The notes beneath the pieces were generated by a model. That model was not told where the DNA came from. It saw only the letters and a program-made list of their open reading frames with translations, and searched no databases. This document shows, piece by piece, positions 23,730-30,963 of a DNA stretch of 34,041 nt. This stretch comes from Streptomyces hayashii (GTDB lineage: Bacteria; Actinomycetota; Actinomycetes; Streptomycetales; Streptomycetaceae): assembly GCF_024539815.1 (NCBI RefSeq), contig NZ_JAHHIU010000147.1:1-34041 (forward strand). Reading direction: 5' to 3'. Every line of letters starts with the position of its first letter. Position 1 is the stretch's first letter. Position numbers and translations under genes: made by a program.

Positions 23730-24185
23730 TCAGGCCGCGGCGCGGCGCATCACCGGCACGCGCATCGGGCGCGAGCCCGGGCCGCCGACGTGCGAGAAGG
23801 GCTGCGTGCGCCAGTCCAGTCCCTGAGGGAGCGTCAGCAGCAGTGCGGTGTCCTGCTCCTGGGGCTCCGCGGACTCGTCGGCGGAGCGGGCCTCGGACGC
23901 GGCGCGCCCCGTCCCGGCGCAGACCGTGAGCCCGAACGGGTTCCACGGCGAGGCGCACAGCGCGTGCTCCGGCAGGATCTCCTCGTCCGCGAGCAGCGCG
24001 ATGGGCTGCGCGCAGTCCGGGCAGATCACGCGGTACATCTCGAAGGTGTCGTACGCGTCGAAGTGGTCGGCGTCGTCGGCGTCGAAACCGTCGGCGTCGA
24101 AGGGTTCGACGCCCTCCGGCTCGGGCTCGACGACCGACTGGAGCCGCTTGGGCGCGGTGCGACCAGGGCGCTTGGGACTCTGCAT
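23730..24185 (-). CDS. Conserved hypothetical protein with acidic repeat and CxxC
   Basis: Protein of 151 aa, soluble. A basic N-terminus (MQSPKRPGRTAPKRL) leads into an acidic Asp/Ala/Phe repeat tract (DADGFDADDADHFDAYD, about 29-46), then a possible metal site, CPDCAQPI (about 55-62) with further cysteines near 77 and 89. The tail ends PMRVPVMRR. The ATG at 24185 follows GGGGGAG. I recall similar Streptomyces proteins of unknown function. The CxxC plus single cysteines could bind zinc (inference). It faces away from the Lrp gene; the 240-nt spacer between them holds both promoters. Confidence 0.7.
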   Translation of the reverse strand: MQSPKRPGRTAPKRLQSVVEPEPEGVEPFDADGFDADDADHFDAYDTFEMYRVICPDCAQPIALLADEEILPEHALCASPWNPFGLTVCAGTGRAASEARSADESAEPQEQDTALLLTLPQGLDWRTQPFSHVGGPGSRPMRVPVMRRAAA

Positions 24186-24383
24186 GGGATTCTCCCCCTC
24201 GGGCTGGGCCGTGACGGCACTGCGGCCTCGACCACAGCAAGCACTTCCCAGCGCGTCCGGGCGGTAACCACGAGGCCATCACGAAGCCTTGACAAGTGCT
24301 GTGGCATTCGTCACATGCCGTTTGCAGATGCCGCACGCCTCACGCGCCCCGGCACATCACAAACCGGGTATGACCTGGGCTGC

Positions 24384-24418
24384 ATACGTATACGCGGAGA
24401 TCGCCCGCACGGTAGGTT
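24384..24418 (+). promoter_or_regulatory. Promoter of the Lrp-type gene with overlapping palindromes
   Basis: A -10 box TAGGTT (24413-24418) lies 8 nt before the ATG. The -35 position is covered by two overlapping palindromes, ATACGTAT (24384-24391) and CGTATACG (24387-24394). There is no ribosome-binding site between the -10 and the ATG, so the mRNA is probably leaderless. Autoregulation through the palindromes is inference. Confidence 0.45.
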
Positions 24419-24426
24419 CTTGCGTC

Positions 24427-24867
24427 ATGGAGGAGCTGGACCGACAAATCGTGCAGCTGCTCGTCAAGGACGGGCGGATGAGCTACACCGATCTGGGCAA
24501 GGCCACGGGCCTGTCCACGTCCGCCGTGCACCAGCGCGTGCGCCGGCTGGAACAGCGCGGCGTGATCCGCGGGTACGCGGCCGTCGTCGACCCGGAGGCC
24601 GTCGGGCTGCCCCTGACCGCCTTCATCTCGGTCAAGCCGTTCGACCCCAGCGCCCCCGACGACATCGCCGAGCGGCTGGCGGGCGTGCCCGAGATCGAGG
24701 CCTGCCACAGCGTCGCCGGCGACGAGAACTACATCCTCAAGGTGCGCGTGGCCACCCCGCACGAGCTGGAGGAGCTCCTCAGCCGGCTGAGGGCGCTCGC
24801 GGGGGTGTCGACACGCACGACGGTCGCCCTGTCCACCCCGTACGAGGCCCGGCCGCCGCGCATCTGA
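24427..24867 (+). CDS. Lrp/AsnC family transcriptional regulator
   Basis: Protein of 146 aa, typical length. The HTH domain (residues about 3-55) has MEELDRQIVQLLVKDGRMSYTDLGKATGLSTSAVHQRVRRLEQRGVIRGY split by the usual turn; the C-terminal RAM/effector domain (about 65-140) has the beta-rich GVPEIEACHSVAGDENYILKVR block. It is likely to sense an amino acid and act as an oligomer. The start ATG at 24427 begins the family's conserved N-terminus; an in-frame extension upstream is not family-like. The amidohydrolase gene starts 47 nt downstream on the same strand and may be cotranscribed or controlled by it. Confidence 0.93.
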   Translation: MEELDRQIVQLLVKDGRMSYTDLGKATGLSTSAVHQRVRRLEQRGVIRGYAAVVDPEAVGLPLTAFISVKPFDPSAPDDIAERLAGVPEIEACHSVAGDENYILKVRVATPHELEELLSRLRALAGVSTRTTVALSTPYEARPPRI

Positions 24868-24913
24868 GGGACCGCGTGCCGGGCGGCCGGTGCGACGCGC
24901 GAGACTGTTCCCC

Positions 24914-26530
24914 ATGAGTGAGCGCGCCCCCCAGCCGAAGACCGTCCTGCTCCGCCGCGGAGAGGTCCACAGCCCCGCCGACCCGTTCGCGACCGCGATG
25001 GTGGTCGACCGCGGCCAGGTCGCCTGGGTCGGCTCCGAGGGCGCCGCCGACGCCTTCGCGGAGGGCGTCGACGAGATCGTCGACCTGGACGGCGCGCTGG
25101 TCGCCCCGGCCTTCACCGACGCCCATGTGCACACCACGTCCACCGGCCTCGCGCTGACCGGACTCGACCTCTCCGGGGCTCCCTCCCTGACCGCCGCCCT
25201 CGCCCGCGTGCGGGACTTCGCGGCCGCCCGCCCGCAGGACAAAGTGCTGCTCGGGCACGGTTGGGACGCCTCCGGCTGGCCGGAGGGGCGTCCTCCCCGG
25301 CGCGACGAACTGGACGAGGCCACCGGCGGCAGGCCGCTCTACCTGAGCCGGATCGACGTCCACTCGGCCGTCGTCACCACCGCCCTGCTCGACCTGACGC
25401 CCGCCGTGCGCACCGCGGCCGGTCACGCGGACGGCGGGCCGCTGACCCGTGACGCGCACCACGCCGTTCGCGCCGCCGCGTTCGCAGCCGTGACGCCCGG
25501 ACAGCGCGCCGACGCCCAGCGCGCCGCCCTCGCGCACGCAGCCTCCCTCGGCATCGGCTCCCTCCACGAATGCGGCGGTCCGCAGATCTCCTCCGAGGAC
25601 GACTTCACGGACCTGTTGCGGCTCGCCTCCGAGGAGAGCGGCCCGCGCGTCGTCGGCTACTGGGCGGAGCAGGACGTCGACAAGGCCCGTGAGCTGGGCG
25701 CGCTCGGCGCCGCCGGGGACCTGTTCGTCGACGGCGCCCTCGGCTCCCACACCGCCTGTCTGCACGCCCCTTACGCCGACGCGGACCACACCGGCGCCGC
25801 CTACCTCGACGCCGCCGAGGTGGCCGCGCACGTGGCGGCCTGCACCGAGGCCGGCCTTCAGGCGGGGTTCCACGCCATCGGCGACGCCGCCGTGAGCGCC
25901 GTCGTCGAAGGGGTGCGCACCGCGGCGGAGAAGATCGGCCTCGCCCGGATCCGTGCCGCCCGCCACCGGGTGGAGCACGCCGAGATGCTCAGGCCGCAGA
26001 CGATCGCCGCCTTCGCCGAACTGGGCCTCACCGCCTCCGTCCAGCCGGCCTTCGACGCGCTGTGGGGCGGCGAGGAGGGCATGTACGCCCAGCGTCTGGG
26101 CGTCGAGCGGGCCCGCACCCTGAACCCCTTCGCCGCGCTGCTGCGGGCCGGCGTGCCGCTCGCCTTCGGCTCGGACAGCCCCGTCACCCCCCTCGACCCG
26201 TGGGGCACGGTCCGCGCCGCCGCCTTCCACCGCACCCCCGAGCACCGCGTCTCCGTGCGGGCCGCGTTCACGGCCCATACGCGCGGCGGCTGGCGGGCGA
26301 TCGGCCGCGACGACGGGGGCGTCCTGGTTCCGGGCGCACCCGCCGACTACGCGGTCTGGCGTACCGAGGAACTCGTCGTCCAGGCCCCCGACGACCGGGT
26401 CGCCCGTTGGTCCACCGACCCCCGCTCCGGCACCCCGGGACTGCCCGATCTGACCCCCGGAGCCGGTCTGCCGGTGTGCCTGCGGACCGTGGTGGGCGGC
26501 CGGACCGTGTTCGTGCGCCCGAGCGAGTGA
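24914..26530 (+). CDS. Amidohydrolase, YtcJ-like metal-dependent hydrolase
   Basis: Protein of 538 aa, normal for the YtcJ (Amidohydrolase_3) group. Metal-site motifs are His71 and His73 in TDAHVHTTSTG, FHAIGDAAVS, RHRVEHAEM and the late FGSDSPVTPLDPW. The lysine that is carbamylated in some relatives is not in the usual place (VDGALGSHTA). The substrate is unknown; relatives hydrolyse N-substituted formamides or related amides. The ATG at 24914 lacks a clear ribosome-binding site. A perfect hairpin overlaps the stop codon and ends the transcript. Confidence 0.87.
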   Translation: MSERAPQPKTVLLRRGEVHSPADPFATAMVVDRGQVAWVGSEGAADAFAEGVDEIVDLDGALVAPAFTDAHVHTTSTGLALTGLDLSGAPSLTAALARVRDFAAARPQDKVLLGHGWDASGWPEGRPPRRDELDEATGGRPLYLSRIDVHSAVVTTALLDLTPAVRTAAGHADGGPLTRDAHHAVRAAAFAAVTPGQRADAQRAALAHAASLGIGSLHECGGPQISSEDDFTDLLRLASEESGPRVVGYWAEQDVDKARELGALGAAGDLFVDGALGSHTACLHAPYADADHTGAAYLDAAEVAAHVAACTEAGLQAGFHAIGDAAVSAVVEGVRTAAEKIGLARIRAARHRVEHAEMLRPQTIAAFAELGLTASVQPAFDALWGGEEGMYAQRLGVERARTLNPFAALLRAGVPLAFGSDSPVTPLDPWGTVRAAAFHRTPEHRVSVRAAFTAHTRGGWRAIGRDDGGVLVPGAPADYAVWRTEELVVQAPDDRVARWSTDPRSGTPGLPDLTPGAGLPVCLRTVVGGRTVFVRPSE

Positions 26531-26558
26531 TCTTCCGGTCCGGCGCGGCGAAGATCAC
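26527..26558 (+). terminator. Terminator of the amidohydrolase gene
   Basis: Perfect 9-bp stem GTGATCTTC (26527-26535) and GAAGATCAC (26550-26558) with a 14-nt loop. It contains the stop codon at 26528-26530. Confidence 0.75.
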
Positions 26559-26633
26559 CCGTCCGCCCGTCGTCGTGCCACCGGCGTCTCCTCCCCTCTG
26601 ACCAGGGCGTTGACGAAAGACCCGCAGGTCGCA

Positions 26634-26671
26634 CGGCTGTTGACAGCCGACTGCGGAAGGCCGGTAGGTTC
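26634..26671 (+). promoter_or_regulatory. Promoter with operator-like dyad, upstream of a non-coding stretch
   Basis: TTGACA (26641-26646, perfect -35) and TAGGTT (26666-26671) are 19 nt apart. The -35 box lies inside a perfect dyad with arms CGGCTGT (26634-26640) and ACAGCCG (26644-26650). The nearest downstream gene, ppm1, starts more than 420 nt later. Confidence 0.5.
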
Positions 26672-27097
26672 GGCGGAGTCCACCACCGGACGCCCCGCCC
26701 GGGAAAATCCGCGCACTCGCCGCGGCGCCGCTGGGTCAGGGACGGTGTGCCGAGCCGGCGCACCGCCACTGGCAGCCAGGCTCAGCGCCCGCGCCGCAGC
26801 GAGGGAACGTTCCGGCCGGTCGGGGAGGTGTGACCCGGGTGGGGCCCGGGCGCTCAGTAGACAACGGCTTCGGTCGACCCGCAGCCAGCGGATCCCGGAC
26901 CGGCCCGAAGAGCGCCGGGCCCCCATCCGCAGCGGGCTTGCACCCGACCCGCCCGGGGTAGGGGCGTACATACAGCCCAAAAGCGCGTTGGTACCCCGCT
27001 TTTGTGGATTCGACACCACCATTCGAACGTCCTGTCACGTCATCGCAGGCCGGGGCCACTATGGTGGTCCCCTGCGTACGGACTTGAAGGGGCAGCA
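26672..27097 (+). ncRNA. Candidate non-coding RNA or long leader upstream of ppm1
   Basis: Stretch of about 425 nt with no supportable protein gene on either strand. It is preceded by the promoter at 26634-26671 and holds a hairpin at 26978-27004 that could end a 330-nt transcript. It is GC-rich and dense in self-complementary segments. I compared it by eye with RNase P RNA, tmRNA, SRP RNA, 6S-like RNA and the cobalamin, SAM, TPP, glycine and ydaO riboswitches and saw no match. A promoter for ppm1 itself (possibly around TGTCAC at 27034 and CACTAT at 27058) would lie at its end. It is either an sRNA gene plus the ppm1 promoter or a long ppm1 leader. Confidence 0.3.
26978..27004. terminator. 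Hairpin ending the non-coding stretch
   Basis: Perfect 8-bp stem CAAAAGCG (26978-26985) and CGCTTTTG (26997-27004) with an 11-nt loop. It is AT-rich for this genome and stands 94 nt before the ppm1 start. The following bases are T-poor, so a terminator role is plausible but not sure. Confidence 0.45.
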
Positions 27098-28072
27098 GTG
27101 AACGACGGCGACGGGACCCGCGCGGCACAGGAGCGGGGACGGCAGTTCGGGCCGCTCGGCACGGCCTTGGTGATCATCCCGACCTACAACGAGGCGGAGA
27201 ACATCAAGAGCATCGTCGGCCGGGTGCGCAAGGCTGTCCCGGAGGCCCACGTCCTCGTGGCCGACGACAACAGCCCCGACGGCACCGGCAAGCTCGCCGA
27301 CGAACTGGCCGCCGGGGACGACCAGGTCCAGGTGCTCCACCGCAAGGGCAAGGAGGGGCTGGGCGCGGCCTACCTCGCCGGCTTCCACTGGGGGCTGGAC
27401 CACGGTTACGGCGTCCTGATCGAGATGGACGCCGACGGCTCCCACCAGCCCGAGGAGCTGCCGCGCCTGCTCACCGCGCTCAAGGGCGCCGACCTGGTCC
27501 TGGGCTCCCGCTGGGTGCCGGGCGGCCGGGTGGTGAACTGGCCCAGATCCCGCGAGGTCATCTCCCGCGGCGGCAGCCTCTACTCCCGCCTCGCCCTCGA
27601 CCTTCCGCTGCGTGACATCACCGGCGGCTACCGCGCCTTCCGCCGCGAGACCCTGGAGGGCCTCGGCCTCGACGAGGTGGCCTCCCAGGGGTACTGCTTC
27701 CAGGTCGACCTCGCCCGCCGCGCGGTCAAGGCCGGGTTCCACGTGGTGGAGGTGCCGATCACCTTCGTCGAGCGGGAGCTCGGCGACTCCAAGATGAGCC
27801 GCGACATCCTCGTCGAGGCGCTGTGGCGGGTCACGGCGTGGGGCGTGGGGGAGCGGGTCGGCAAGATCACCGGCCGTGGAGCCGAACAGCCCGGGCGTCC
27901 GCAGAGTGCCGTCCCGGCCCGCAGCGGCGCCGCGAAGTCCGTCGAGCCCGGCAACGCCGTGACGTCCGGCAGCGACGCCGCCAAGTCCGTCGAGCCCGGC
28001 GGTGACGCCGTCGCGTCGGAGGCCCGCGATGCAGCCCAGGGCGAGGACAGGTCTCACAGCGAGGGCAGGTAG
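27098..28072 (+). CDS. ppm1: Polyprenol monophosphomannose synthase
   Basis: GT2-family glycosyltransferase of 324 aa. It has VIIPTYNEAENI (near residue 26), ADDNSPDGTG (near 59) and the metal-binding DADGSHQP (about 110-117), then the family's WPRSREVISRGGSLYSRLAL and DITGGYRAFRR blocks. It transfers mannose from GDP-mannose to polyprenyl phosphate at the cytoplasmic membrane face, making the donor for protein O-mannosylation and glycolipids. From memory, S. coelicolor Ppm1 (SCO1423) occupies this same syntenic place; it lacks the fused N-acyltransferase domain of M. tuberculosis Ppm1, as here. The GTG start follows GAAGGGG. The last 55 residues are a low-complexity Ala/Gly/Ser tail with AAKSVEPG repeated, encoded by a 48-bp-period repeat. 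Confidence 0.92.
   Translation: MNDGDGTRAAQERGRQFGPLGTALVIIPTYNEAENIKSIVGRVRKAVPEAHVLVADDNSPDGTGKLADELAAGDDQVQVLHRKGKEGLGAAYLAGFHWGLDHGYGVLIEMDADGSHQPEELPRLLTALKGADLVLGSRWVPGGRVVNWPRSREVISRGGSLYSRLALDLPLRDITGGYRAFRRETLEGLGLDEVASQGYCFQVDLARRAVKAGFHVVEVPITFVERELGDSKMSRDILVEALWRVTAWGVGERVGKITGRGAEQPGRPQSAVPARSGAAKSVEPGNAVTSGSDAAKSVEPGGDAVASEARDAAQGEDRSHSEGR
27929..28000. repeat. 24-bp direct repeat in the ppm1 3' end, 48-bp period
   Basis: Positions 27929-27952 and 27977-28000 are identical at 23 of 24 bases, 48 bp apart and in frame. They encode the two AAKSVEPG units of the Ppm1 tail. Confidence 0.8.
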
Positions 28073-28137
28073 CTCGCACAGCGACGGCTGATCGTCCCCT
28101 TATGCCGCTCTGAGCCGGGTCCGGGCACACTGGAGGC

Positions 28138-28668
28138 ATGACGACTGGCTCTCCGATCCGCGCATACCCGACCGACGCCCGGCCCCGCCGTCCTCAGCCC
28201 CGTCGCTCCCGCCTGCGGACGTTCCTGCCACTGGGCATCGCCGCGTGGCTGGTGCTGGAGATCTGGCTGCTGACCGTCGTCGCGGGCGCGACGAGCGGGC
28301 CTGTGGTCCTTCTGATCCTCGGCGTCGGGTTCGTCCTCGGCGCCGTCGTGATCAAGCGGGCCGGGCGGCGGGCCTTCCAGAACCTGAACGAGGCGCTCCA
28401 GAGCGGCACGGCCCCACGCAGGGGCGGTGGCAACGGTCTCATGATGCTCGGCGGCCTCCTGCTGATGATCCCGGGCCTGGCCTCCGACGCCATCGGCCTG
28501 CTCCTGCTGCTGCCGCCGGTGCAGAAGGCGCTCGGCGGCTATGGGGAGCGCAAGCTGCGCGAGGCCGCGGGCACCCCCGGCTCCCTGGGCGACGCCTTCC
28601 AGCAGGCTCGCATCCACCGTCCGGACGGCAAGGTGGTGCAGGGCGAGGTCCTCAGGGACGAGCAGTGA
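28138..28668 (+). CDS. fxsA: FxsA family membrane protein
   Basis: Protein of 176 aa with a basic Pro/Arg-rich N-terminus, two close membrane segments (about 30-48 and 53-70), a cytoplasmic helix (GRRAFQNLNEALQSG), and a third segment (about 101-125, LMMLGGLLLMIPGLASDAIGLLLLLPPV) with the FxsA-typical GLASDAIG motif. E. coli FxsA is known for suppressing phage T7 exclusion by the F plasmid; the cellular role is otherwise unclear. The GGAGG at 28132 is only 1-2 nt before the ATG, while a CACACT box at 28126-28131 is at -10 distance, so this gene may be leaderless. It is followed by two terminator hairpins. Confidence 0.85.
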   Translation: MTTGSPIRAYPTDARPRRPQPRRSRLRTFLPLGIAAWLVLEIWLLTVVAGATSGPVVLLILGVGFVLGAVVIKRAGRRAFQNLNEALQSGTAPRRGGGNGLMMLGGLLLMIPGLASDAIGLLLLLPPVQKALGGYGERKLREAAGTPGSLGDAFQQARIHRPDGKVVQGEVLRDEQ

Positions 28669-28708
28669 CCCCGCAGGGCTGACTCCGCGCCTCCGCACCC
28701 CGGCTGCG

Positions 28709-28746
28709 AACCCCCGAGTCCGGTCTCGGCTCCGGACCGGGGGTTT
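28709..28746 (+). terminator. Intrinsic terminator of fxsA
   Basis: AACCCCC (28709-28715) pairs with GGGGGTT (28739-28745), and GTCCGG (28718-28723) with CCGGAC (28732-28737). The stem is followed by TTTCGCTGTT. Confidence 0.8.
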
Positions 28747-28818
28747 CGCTGTTCCGGACCGGGTCTCCGGGCTCGGCTGCGGACCGGGGCCCCCAGGTGT
28801 GGGCAGTACGTGGGCAGC

Positions 28819-28870
28819 ACGACGACCGCGGGCGCCGTACGTGTTCACGTACGGCGCCCGCGGTCGTTGT
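28819..28870. terminator. Very long near-perfect hairpin between fxsA and rbpA
   Basis: Arms of 25 nt (28819-28843 and 28846-28870) pair at every position except one G-T wobble, around a TT centre. It lies 37 nt beyond the stop of rbpA on the minus strand, so it can end rbpA transcription and back up fxsA termination. Confidence 0.85.
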
Positions 28871-28906
28871 CGTGCGCTGTCGAAGCCGGTCGCAGCCCCT
28901 TAGGAG

Positions 28907-29281
28907 CTACGCGCTTTTACGGCTGTCGCGGGGATGGACCGCAAGGTTCATCGCCCCGGACCGCAGAACGGCCAGGCGCTCCTCAAGGACCTCTTCCAGT
29001 TCCTCGCGGGTCCGCCGTTCCATCAGCATGTCCCAGTGCGTACGCGCGGGCTTGGCCTTCTTTTCCTCAGGGCCGTCGCCGTCGACCAGAAGTGCAGGGG
29101 CTCCGCAGACCTTGCACTCCCACTCCGGCGGAATCTCCGCCTCGACCGAGAAGGGCATCTCAAACCGGTGCCCCTTCTCGCATGCGTACTCCACGGCCTG
29201 GCGCGGGGCCAGGTCGATACCGCGGTCCGTCTCGTAGCTGGTCACCACGAGGCGCGTGCCGCGAAGAGCTCGCTCACTCAT
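28907..29281 (-). CDS. rbpA: RNA polymerase-binding protein RbpA
   Basis: Protein of 124 aa, the same length as S. coelicolor RbpA (SCO1421). The N-terminal tail (MSERALRGTRLVVTSYETDRG) precedes the zinc-binding core with Cys34, His38, Cys56 and Cys59 (YACEKGHRF, then ECKVCGAP). A basic linker (KKAKPARTHWDMLMERR) leads to the sigma-interaction helix REELEEVLEERLAVLR. RbpA binds RNA polymerase and group 1/2 sigma factors, stabilises open complexes and raises basal rifampicin tolerance. The ATG follows GGGAGG. A sigma-R promoter lies about 65 nt upstream, consistent with the known oxidative (thiol) stress induction of rbpA. Confidence 0.97.
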   Translation of the reverse strand: MSERALRGTRLVVTSYETDRGIDLAPRQAVEYACEKGHRFEMPFSVEAEIPPEWECKVCGAPALLVDGDGPEEKKAKPARTHWDMLMERRTREELEEVLEERLAVLRSGAMNLAVHPRDSRKSA

Positions 29282-29344
29282 GAATCGTGCCTCCCGGGCT
29301 TGTCGCCCACAGGACAGGTGTGTCGCTGTCGTCGTCATCCGGTC

Positions 29345-29371
29345 AACGTCCGGGCGGCGGTAAAGATTCCC
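29345..29371 (-). promoter_or_regulatory. Sigma-R promoter of rbpA
   Basis: On the minus strand GGAAT (29366-29370), 18 nt, then GTTG (through 29344). This equals the SigR consensus GGAAT-N18-GTT of Streptomyces. rbpA is an established SigR target. Confidence 0.85.
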
Positions 29372-29453
29372 GATCCGAGTCTGATCCGGGTCGTGCGTCG
29401 CCGTCGTAGCCGCAGCCTTGTCAACCAGTGCAGTACCCACCGGCGCCCGGTTT

Positions 29454-29477
29454 GTCACATCTGAAAGGAGATGTCAC
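29454..29477. promoter_or_regulatory. Inverted repeat between rbpA and the MFS gene
   Basis: GTCACATCT (29454-29462) and AGATGTCAC (29469-29477) pair at 8 of 9 positions around GAAAGG. It lies upstream of rbpA (minus strand) and beyond the end of the MFS gene, whose stop is at 29561. It could be an operator or a weak MFS terminator. The central AAAGGAG looks like a ribosome-binding site but no gene follows. Confidence 0.4.
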
Positions 29478-29560
29478 CCAGCGTTTCGGCATCTTTGACG
29501 CGCAGTAACGGTACGCCTGGCAGGCCAAACGCGTACACTACCGCCCTTTCGCCTTGAGCG

Positions 29561-30910
29561 CTAAATCCTCTCGGGCACGGGGTTGCCCGCGTCGCGGATC
29601 GCGCGTCCCACGGGTACCCGCCCGAGCAGCAGGAACCCGATCACGAAGAAGGCCACCAGCGAGACGATCGCGTCGCGGTAACTGCCGGTGAGCTGGTAGG
29701 TGATCCCGAACAGCAGCGGGCCGAGCCAGCTCATGCCCCGGTCGCTCATCTCGTACGCCGAGAAGTATTCGGCCTCCTTGCCGGGCGGGACGAGATGGGA
29801 GAACAAGGAGCGGGACAGCGCCTGGCTGCCGCCGAGGACCAGTCCGATGGCGGCCGCCAGCACGAAGAACCCCACCGGCGCCCCGGCCGGCAGGAAGAAT
29901 GCCGCGCCCAGGGTGAGCGTCCAGGCCGCCAGCGAGCCGAGGATCGTCCGCTTCGCGCCGTACGTCCGGGCCAGCCGTCCCATCCCCAGCGCGCCCGCCA
30001 CCGCGAGCAGCTGCACCAGCAGGACGGCGCCGATCAGTGTGGACTGGCCGAGGCCCAGCTCCTCGGAACCGTAGACCGAGGCCTGGGAGATCACCGTCTG
30101 GATGCCGTCGTTGTAGACGAGGTACGCCAGGAGGAACGAGAGGGTCAGCGGATGACGGCGCATGTCGCGGACCGTCGCGGCGACCTGCCGCAGCCCCGGA
30201 GCCGTCGTCTCCTCGCGCACGACGGCCGGCCGGTCGCGCAGCCGCAGCAGCGGGATCAGCGTGAAGCCGCCCCACCACAGTCCGGCCGAGGCCAGGCAGA
30301 TGCGGACGGCCGTCGACTCGGAGACGCCGAAGGAATCATGGGCGAGATAGAGGACCAGGTTCACGACGAGGACCAGCGAGCCCGCCACATAGCCGAAGGC
30401 CCACCCGCGGGAGGAGACCGCGTCGCGTTCCTCGGGCGGAGCGATCTGCGGCAGGTAGGAGTTGTAGAGCATCATCGCCACCGACTGGGCCGCGTTCGCC
30501 ACGACCAGCAGCACGCCGCCCAGCAGGTAGCGGTCGCCGCCGAGGAAGAACATGGCGGTCGTGGCCGCGGCGCCCGTGTATGCGGCGGCGCCCAGCAGCG
30601 GCTTCTTGCGGCCGGTGCGGTCGGCGGCCGCGCCCACCAGCGGCATCACCAGCACGGCGACGATCACCGACAGGGACACCGAGTAGGGGAAGAAGGAGCC
30701 CGCCCGTACCGGGACGCCCAGGGGGTGCACATACCCGTCGGCGTCCGCCGCCCGCTTGGCGACCGAGGTCAGGTACGGGCCGAGGAACACGCTGAGCACA
30801 CTCGTCGAGTAGACGGAGCACGCCCAGTCGTAGAAGTACCAGCCGCGCTGCTCGCGCCGCCGCCCGTCGGCTTCGTCGGACGTCGCCGTCCGCACGGTCT
30901 CGATGCCCAC
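29561..30910 (-). CDS. MFS transporter, UMF1 (unknown MFS 1) / Atg22-like family
   Basis: Protein of 449 aa with about 12 membrane helices. It begins with a soluble stretch and then the UMF1/Atg22-type opening RGWYFYDWACSVYSTSVLSVFLGPYLTSVAK. The loop signature AAADRTGRKKPLLG lies between helices 2 and 3. LYNSYLPQIAPPEERDAVSSRGWAFGYV and GGSQALSRSLFSHLVPPGKEAEYFSAYEM are further hallmarks. Yeast Atg22 exports amino acids from the vacuole; bacterial members have no fixed substrate. The start is GTG at 30910 with GCGAGGG upstream. A GTG five codons later is the alternative. The GDPD gene ends 53 nt upstream on the same strand. Confidence 0.85.
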   Translation of the reverse strand: MGIETVRTATSDEADGRRREQRGWYFYDWACSVYSTSVLSVFLGPYLTSVAKRAADADGYVHPLGVPVRAGSFFPYSVSLSVIVAVLVMPLVGAAADRTGRKKPLLGAAAYTGAAATTAMFFLGGDRYLLGGVLLVVANAAQSVAMMLYNSYLPQIAPPEERDAVSSRGWAFGYVAGSLVLVVNLVLYLAHDSFGVSESTAVRICLASAGLWWGGFTLIPLLRLRDRPAVVREETTAPGLRQVAATVRDMRRHPLTLSFLLAYLVYNDGIQTVISQASVYGSEELGLGQSTLIGAVLLVQLLAVAGALGMGRLARTYGAKRTILGSLAAWTLTLGAAFFLPAGAPVGFFVLAAAIGLVLGGSQALSRSLFSHLVPPGKEAEYFSAYEMSDRGMSWLGPLLFGITYQLTGSYRDAIVSLVAFFVIGFLLLGRVPVGRAIRDAGNPVPERI

Positions 30911-30963
30911 CCGCGCCCTCGCTTCCCGGTGCCGGAACCGCGTGCGGGCGTCCGGGCCCGAGG

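Noticed and set aside
26672..26780. Cobalamin riboswitch upstream of ppm1
   Set aside because: AGGTT, GGGAAAATCCG and GCCACTG occur, but in the wrong order and spacing. The GGTG-AATCCGG core and the final GGGAAGGC do not line up.
29471..29557. 28-codon frame beginning in AAAGGAGATG
   Set aside because: The ribosome-binding-site-like bases touch the ATG with no spacing, and the peptide has no coding character.
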